Of a stretch of DNA of 64,000 nt, positions 58,260 to 64,000 are shown piece after piece. The DNA is from Craterostigma plantagineum. Lineage: Eukaryota; Streptophyta; Magnoliopsida; Lamiales; Linderniaceae. The notes under the pieces are model-generated. The model saw only the letters and a program-made list of their open reading frames with translations, ran no database searches and had not been told where the DNA came from. A program made the translations under genes and the position numbers. Position 1 is the stretch's first letter, and each line of letters opens with the position of its first letter. Location of the stretch: assembly GCA_027422505.1 (NCBI GenBank), contig JAPQWV010001350.1, positions 1 to 64,000 of the forward strand. The letters are read 5' to 3'.

Positions 58260-59857
58260 CTCGATCAGCTGCTGGGAATTATATTTGAAGCACACAGCTG
58301 AAATTGGTGCGCCTCCCTCAGCTAGGGGTGTTCGTTCGGTACAAACCGAACCGAACCGAAATTTCGGTCCCCCATTTCCAAAACCGAATACCGAACCGAA
58401 TTTCTCGGTTCGGTATTCGGTTATTACCGTAATTTTTTCGTTTATTCAGTTTTTTACCGAATTAACCGAATTTTCAATAAGAAAAGAATTTTAATTATAT
58501 TTAAAGTAATATATATAATTTAATATAATTTTTTTGGGTTTATAAAAAAAGTTATATTAAATTATATATATTAATTTAAATATTACTGAAGATTCATTTT
58601 TTAATATATAATTTAATAAAATACAGTTACATTTTCATTATTAATAAAATATAATATATTTTAAATTTAAAATTTCGTTAATTCGGTATACCGAAATACC
58701 GAAAATCCAAACCCTATACCGAACCGAATTACAGAATTTTTTTTAATAATTGAATACCAAACCGAATTTTTCGGTTCGGTTAGGTTTTGTACCGAATTTT
58801 CGGTTTTTTCGGTTATTCGGCTCGGTTAACCGAATAACGCACACCCCTACCCTCAGCCGCGCACCACCCTCTTGACTAAACACTCAACGGCTTGCACACG
58901 TTCGGGCAGCGGGCAAGTGAAACACAGGCAGCGCACACACGCACGGGAGGGTATCAGTACGCGCACGGGTTGAGAAGAGACGTGTGACAGAACTTATTCG
59001 CGAACAGGAAACATTGACGGAACGCGTCTTGATACGAGTCAAATATCAGGGAAGAAACTATACTATGTTTCCATATTTGATAGTTACCTATTCTCTTGTT
59101 TCCCTCGTGAATATGACTAGATAAGTTATCGCGTGCTTGGGATGAGATGAACGCTAGGTAGAGTATTGGAGGTAAAATAATCGTGAACATGCAATATTGG
59201 CTATTTATCATTTATGGTTTTGTTTTTCAAATCAATATGTCTATGTGTTGATTTGAATATCACTTCGATATGTCTATGTGTTGATGTGATTTCGTGGTAA
59301 TATCGTTTTAGAACGAAAATTAGAAAAACGATTAGGCCTTTCATAAAATGATAGGAATTCAATTATAGGACGACAAAAAATAATCGATCCTTGCTGTAGG
59401 TAAAATAAAATATATATTCTCATGATCGTCTAGGGCAACAACAAATTCGGGGGTGAGCAGAAATTACCGTGACTTAGTCATTATTTATGTGTTAACGATA
59501 ATTTACAGCCTCGATACCTAGCGGGATTCGAAATCCCGAGCACACTTGTTTTATATAAAAAGTTATTTTTGAATATTTAACTTGTGTTCAAGGTTTTGGT
59601 TTTGTTAGAATTTATTTTATAAATCAAAATACAACTAAAAAAATATTTATTTAGGCTAAATATCAAATTGATAGGTTATTTCTAGTACTCAATTTATTCC
59701 TCGTGTTCGATACTCGGATACCAGCTATAACTATTCTACAACGAAAGGTACACTGCCTATCGCACGTAGTGTTAGTTATAACATGTTCGTTTTAATTATT
59801 ACGTGAACTACTCGCACGAATCATTATTTAATATATGAAAGTACACGCTCGCGATCA
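58260..59857 (+). mobile_element. Outer Athila-like element, rest of its 5' LTR
   Basis: It continues the LTR begun at 48247 after removal of the inner element. It ends GCTCGCGATCA just before a primer-binding site. It is itself interrupted by a hAT element at 58323-58849. Its 3' part parallels 50100-50841 of the inner LTR at moderate identity. Confidence 0.8.
58323..58849. mobile_element. hAT element with CGGTTCGGT-rich ends
   Basis: The left tip TAGGGGTGTTCGTTCGGT and right tip (other strand) TAGGGGTGTGCGTTATTCGG match. The exact 8-bp duplication CCCTCAGC flanks it (58315-58322 and 58850-58857). The ends are full of ACCGAACCGAA repeats and their complement, and the core is AT-rich. Non-autonomous. 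Confidence 0.92.
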
Positions 59858-59863
59858 AGTTTA

Positions 59864-59880
59864 TGACGCCGTTGCCGGGG
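59864..59880 (+). promoter_or_regulatory. Primer-binding site, tRNA-Asp type (outer element)
   Basis: TGACGCCGTTGCCGGGG matches the tRNA-Asp complement with one change (A for G at the third base). It lies six bases after the LTR end, as in the inner element. Confidence 0.8.
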
Positions 59881-60392
59881 AGTCAATTGATAATAGGAAC
59901 GCCGTAGTTCAGTAATTTAGCCATTATAATTTGTTAAGTCCTCATTGCAATTATTTGCGCTTTAGTTGCTTAGTAAATTGAGTTAGTTGTTCTTTGTTGT
60001 TCACTCATTTTGTTTTTGTTTCCTAAGTAACTATTTCTTTGCTTTGTTTCTTCGACTTATTTATCTACTACTGTGCTAACTTTGCTTTCGCATGTCTAAG
60101 GTACCCTCAACAGTGAATGACCCGAAGCAATCCATCGGATCCCATCATTGAAGTAGCCCCAGATTCGAGCGAAAGTTACGAAAGCAACTTAATAAACCGA
60201 CAAAGGGGCTAATTTATTTTGTAAATCAGAAGCAGTAGCAATAGGACCAAGGGCGGGCTTTGAGATTATCCCGAAGGCACTAGCAATAGTCCTCAAGAAG
60301 AGCTTGTTAGCTACTCAGAGGGCAGCTCTCAGGAATCGGCATCAAATTTTCAAGTAGAGACATCCGTAGATAGTCGAGAAACAGAGGTCGAG

Positions 60393-63157
60393 ATGGCAGA
60401 TCGTGGAGTGCCTATTCGCCCTCCAGAGGAGGAGCAATCACTACAAGACTTGCTCAAGAACGCCACACTAGGCGGTACAGAGTTGGCGATCGTTATCCCG
60501 CCGATCGAGAACAACAACTTCGAGCTGAAGCACTATTGGCTTCAAATGATTTTTCAGACGATCCAGTTCGAGGGAAACCCCGACGATGACCCATATTCAC
60601 ACTTGAAGGCTTTCTTGACAGTGACGGACACCATAAAGATTAAAGGAGTCACGAGCGATTGATGAGTTAGGAGTTATTTAATATATCGAATATACTTGGA
60701 TATCCTACGCTTTTGTGCATATCTCTTGGTTGATCGATATTAGAGCGAAATATATCGAAGGGGAAGATTCGACATAAAAAGACTATCAACCATGCTACCA
60801 AGCATATGCCTTTAGCACCTCGGGACCTTTTTGTAATTTTCAGAAGAGCATCTCGGGGACCTTTTTGTAATTTTCAGAAGAATTGGGACGAATCTGCAAT
60901 TTTACCAGACTTTCCTATTTTTGGACACAATATCACGTGAAGACCAAGTCTAAGGAAGGAAGAGAAGGTCAAATAATATATTTGACTAGGACTTGGAATT
61001 TGAATATTAAATATTCGAAGATATGAAAAGATCCAAAAGCTTTTCCTATATGAAGCTTTGGACAAAAAAGAGGGAGAGCTTTAGACGGCGAAATGAAAAA
61101 AAGGAGCCGAGGAGGGCTAAGAACGTACGGCGGCGAGGAGAGGACTTTTGACGGCTAAGAAGACTAGAGAAAGCTAAGAAGCGATCCCGAGGGTCTCCAA
61201 GGCTTTTCTCCCTCGTTCACACGACGGGAGACGCCGCTGCGACGCGTGACGACTCGAGGATCGTATGAGGCAAATTCTATACCTTTATTACCTCATTTTC
61301 AATAATGTTTTCCTTCGATTCGTTGTTGATTTCGTTTATTCCCACGTAGCTTAATTTCTTTCGTGATTGAGGCCGTGTGAGGCCGGATTATGACTACGTA
61401 TTAATGCTATTATTTTCTTATTTAATCATATGCTTTGAGTTATGTATTCTTTGTTTGTGCTTCATATGCGTACGTGTGATGGCCTCCATGCGTATGATTA
61501 TTGATTGGTTTATGAGACAGACTAAGTGATTAGACCGATTAGAACAAAACATTGAATATCACTACGTAAAACCGACCAGTGATGGAATTCGGTTTCGTAT
61601 GTGTGGTTTCTGAGACCTTAGGCGCCGAAAGCGTCTAAACTCGGGGAGTTTCATGAAGATCGAATGCACGTATAGGAACTACAGTCATATAGACACATAG
61701 TTGATTGGTTCTCTATTTACGTAGGGTTGCTATTGCAGGACAAATGAGTGGCACGTATGTCAGGAAATTCTAGCTTGACTATGATTCATATTGATTAGAT
61801 AATTAGATGCATGAAGACGTAGGAATAATTCGTGATGAGCATGTGTCTTGATCATGTCGTCGTCAACTGATTTATCCTCATCTATTTTATTTGCGATTAT
61901 TTTATTATTTGCGTCTTTGATCTCTTTAACAAAATCATCAAAACTTATAAAAATTCTCTTAGTCTAAATTAGAATTAGGTTTAATATCTTAGAATTAATC
62001 AAGCTGTCTTCGTGGATCGATACTCGGACTTCGTCCGTTTTACTACTTGCACGACCTAGTACACTTGCTAGTATTTGAGCGTGTCAGCGATGCAATCAAG
62101 TTGGTGTTGTTTCCATTCTCGCTCAAGTTCAGGGCGAAGGACTGGTTGGAAATGTTGCCCAGATCAATCACTACTTGGGAAAAGTTGCGAGCCGCGTTCA
62201 TCGGCCATTACTTCCACTATCAAAGGTCTTAAGATTGAAGATGGAGATATCCATTTTCCACCAGAAGGACTCCGAGAACATTTACAAGGTGTGGGATGTC
62301 GAAGAAATGCCCGCAACATGGGATGTTGAAGGCCGCCATAATCAACTAATTCCACAAGGGCCTCAATGACCAGGCCGTTCACATGCTAGACGGAGCAGCA
62401 TGAGGAAGTATAGTGAAGCTTAATGCCACAGACGCTTGGAATCTAATCGACGACTACACAAGGAACAACTTTATGAGGGGCAATACGGGGATGAAGACTC
62501 CAGGAATATTTGGGGTGAGCGAGGAGACAGCCACAAATGCCAAGTTCGAGGTGCTCCAACAACAAATTCAACCAATTCCCAACTTCAGACGGTTATTAGC
62601 ACACTACTACCAAAGGATGGGCAAACACAGCCCGTGAATGCCGTGATAACACCCATAGCCACCACGCCACCTCCGCGTAGCCATACATACCACATGCAGG
62701 ATTTGTGGGTAGCTCACGAGACCTCAGAATGCCAAGTTGGACAGTCACTAGAGCACGAGGACTACAAGGGGAATTACCAAGGCCAGCGGAGTTACCAGCC
62801 TCGAGCGCATCCCTATCTGGCATATGTAAATCAAACCACCACGGGCAAGGGCCATCAGGATTCCAATCCAGACCTTTCGATTTCCAAGGCGGAGCATCGC
62901 ATCAGTATCAGAACGCATCCGTGGGTGACATGAGGAAGGTGAAGGATATGATGAAGGCACTCCTCACGAACTTCAACAACACCACCGAGGCTCACGAGAG
63001 TCGAATGACGAAGATGGAGGAGTATATGGAAGACAACAAGTACGTGCTCAGAACACAGATGTCTCAATTAAGAAGTTGGAGCAGCAAGTGGGCCAAATGG
63101 CGAACAATTGGCGGGGTGAAACCAAGGATCACTCCCAAGCTACATCGAGCCAAACCC
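60393..63157 (+). pseudogene. Athila-type gag of the outer element, interrupted by a solo LTR
   Basis: The frame opens at MADRGVPIRPPEEEQSLQDLL and continues with FELKHYWLQMIFQTIQFEG and TVTDTIKIKGV, then stops in the solo LTR at 60660. It resumes at 62092 with KLVLFPFSLKFRAKDWLEMLP. Later blocks are WNLIDDYTRNNF and a Gln-rich tail. Frame shifts occur after 62220 and around 62640-62760. The element is then cut by a DNA transposon at 63161, so protease and everything downstream are outside or lost. Confidence 0.82.
60660..62086. mobile_element. Solo LTR inside the outer gag
   Basis: It starts TGATGAGTTAGGAG and ends GAGCGTGTCA. GCGAT flanks it exactly (60655-60659 and 62087-62091), a 5-bp retrotransposon target duplication. 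Length 1427 bases, with no internal domain and no second LTR, so it is the product of LTR-LTR recombination. It contains a short tandem repeat, GGGACCTTTTTGTAATTTTCAGAAG-like, at 60826-60882. The family differs from the two Athila-like elements here. Confidence 0.9.
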
Positions 63158-63160
63158 TAA

Positions 63161-64000
63161 GGGCCTGTTTGGTTGGAGGGATGAGTTTAGATGGTATTAG
63201 TTTAAGTTGTGTTTATATAATGAGGGTATGAGTTTTTTGTGGTGTTTGGTTGATTGGATTAATTAATTGGTAGATGGGTTTGGATTGGGTTTAATTAAAC
63301 TGAATTACGATGTTACCCTTAAACATTTTTTTGTAAACTTGAAGTCAATTATCAATTAATTTGAGAAAGATTATCGTTTAACAGAGCCGAGGAGAGCAGA
63401 TTTGATGTTTGTCTTTACAGATCGGATTAGGAATCAAACTCATCCTCTTCTTCCTAACTATTGTTACCATGGGTAAATTCAAACTCCATACAGAAATTAC
63501 AGATAACAAGGTACTGCAACAACAGTCCCCTCAACAATTCTTCCACCAGAACAACCAACAATCCTTCAGAATTATTCGTGACGAAAGCACCAAACAAAAT
63601 AATCTCTTTGTATTGTATCGATATCATGTAATAACCCCAAAAAGAAAGGAATCAAGGACGACAACTGGCGAATGCACGATAGTAGTAATCGAGGAACTAT
63701 TGTTACAGTTTCCGTTGAAGCAATTGCATCGACTCTTCCCAGATTTAGCGGTTTGTCATAGTTGCCTTCGAGGAAATTACGAGCATCCTATCCAAGCAAA
63801 TCGAGCTAGGCTCAAATGCACTAGGCGGCGCCACGACGACGTCGTTTTCCCTTCTGAAAGGACGGTCAAGAGATGCCTCAACCTGGAGTTCGACGCAGAC
63901 GGCGGTGGATGCTTCGGAAATACGACGTCATTCTGGGAATCCTCGATTGGTTGGATCTTCATTGGAAAATGCATGCTAGAAGTAAAGTTCAGTAATCTGA
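63161..64000. mobile_element. PIF/Harbinger- or hAT-like DNA element, right end outside the window
   Basis: GGGCCTGTTTGGTTGG begins right after TAA (63158-63160), at a point where the gag homology stops. This tip is common among plant PIF/Harbinger-type miniature elements. No matching right tip appears before 64000, so its length is unknown and part of this stretch may be something else. The minus-strand open frame at 63777-63974 matches nothing I recognise. Confidence 0.45.

Noticed and set aside
63777..63974. Minus-strand open frame near the right edge
   Set aside because: Short, without a recognisable motif, and inside or next to an unfinished transposon.

Overview
This is plant nuclear DNA, most likely from a eudicot. 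The evidence is intron-rich genes with GT-AG introns, a telomere-like promoter box, Mutator-like elements that carry a plant mobile domain gene, and Athila-type and Copia-type retrotransposons primed as in plants. I saw no bacterial operon, rRNA, tRNA or CRISPR. I cannot name the species.

Four host genes are supported. They are a TFIIH helicase XPD/UVH6 homologue (6816-11565, +), an R3H-domain protein (12079-13942, -, convergent with XPD), a bHLH transcription factor (16522-18435, +, divergent from the R3H gene) and a CUE-domain, coiled-coil protein (40271-44009, +). All four look well conserved. XPD, bHLH and CUE each carry one-base frame breaks, nearly all of them missing bases; the R3H gene probably has one too. 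The same kind of one-base gap separates repeat copies elsewhere, so these breaks may be uncorrected long-read errors rather than true pseudogenisation.

The rest is transposon archaeology that can be resolved with target-site duplications (TSDs). (1) A family of elements full of GGTAC motifs has three members: 1066-6581, 20861-25507 and 29521-30942. They have degenerate terminal inverted repeats (TIRs) of about 100 bp and 8-9 bp TSDs. Two of them carry a captured piece of a PPR gene and a higher-order repeat of about 555-585 bp. One sits 234 bp upstream of the XPD start codon. (2) Positions 25880-31750 hold a Mutator-like element (MULE) with an exact 9-bp TSD. It was opened by a hAT element and by the third GGTAC element, whose own TSD was then split by a PIF/Harbinger-like element. 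(3) Positions 31788-39714 hold a second non-autonomous element rich in TTATACCA motifs, opened by a 5.7-kb MULE (33177-38875). (4) Both MULEs carry a transposase gene and a plant mobile domain (PMD) gene in convergent orientation. This shared two-gene layout is the most interesting system in the window. (5) Smaller hAT and PIF-like elements lie at 18638-19058 and 20040-20729.

From about 46.5 kb to the end is a nested retrotransposon block. A broken Copia element on the minus strand is cut by an outer Athila-like element starting at 48247. Its 5' LTR is cut by an inner Athila-like element (49294-58254) and by a hAT element (58323-58849). Its gag is cut by a solo LTR (60660-62086) and by a DNA transposon that starts at 63161 and runs past the window.
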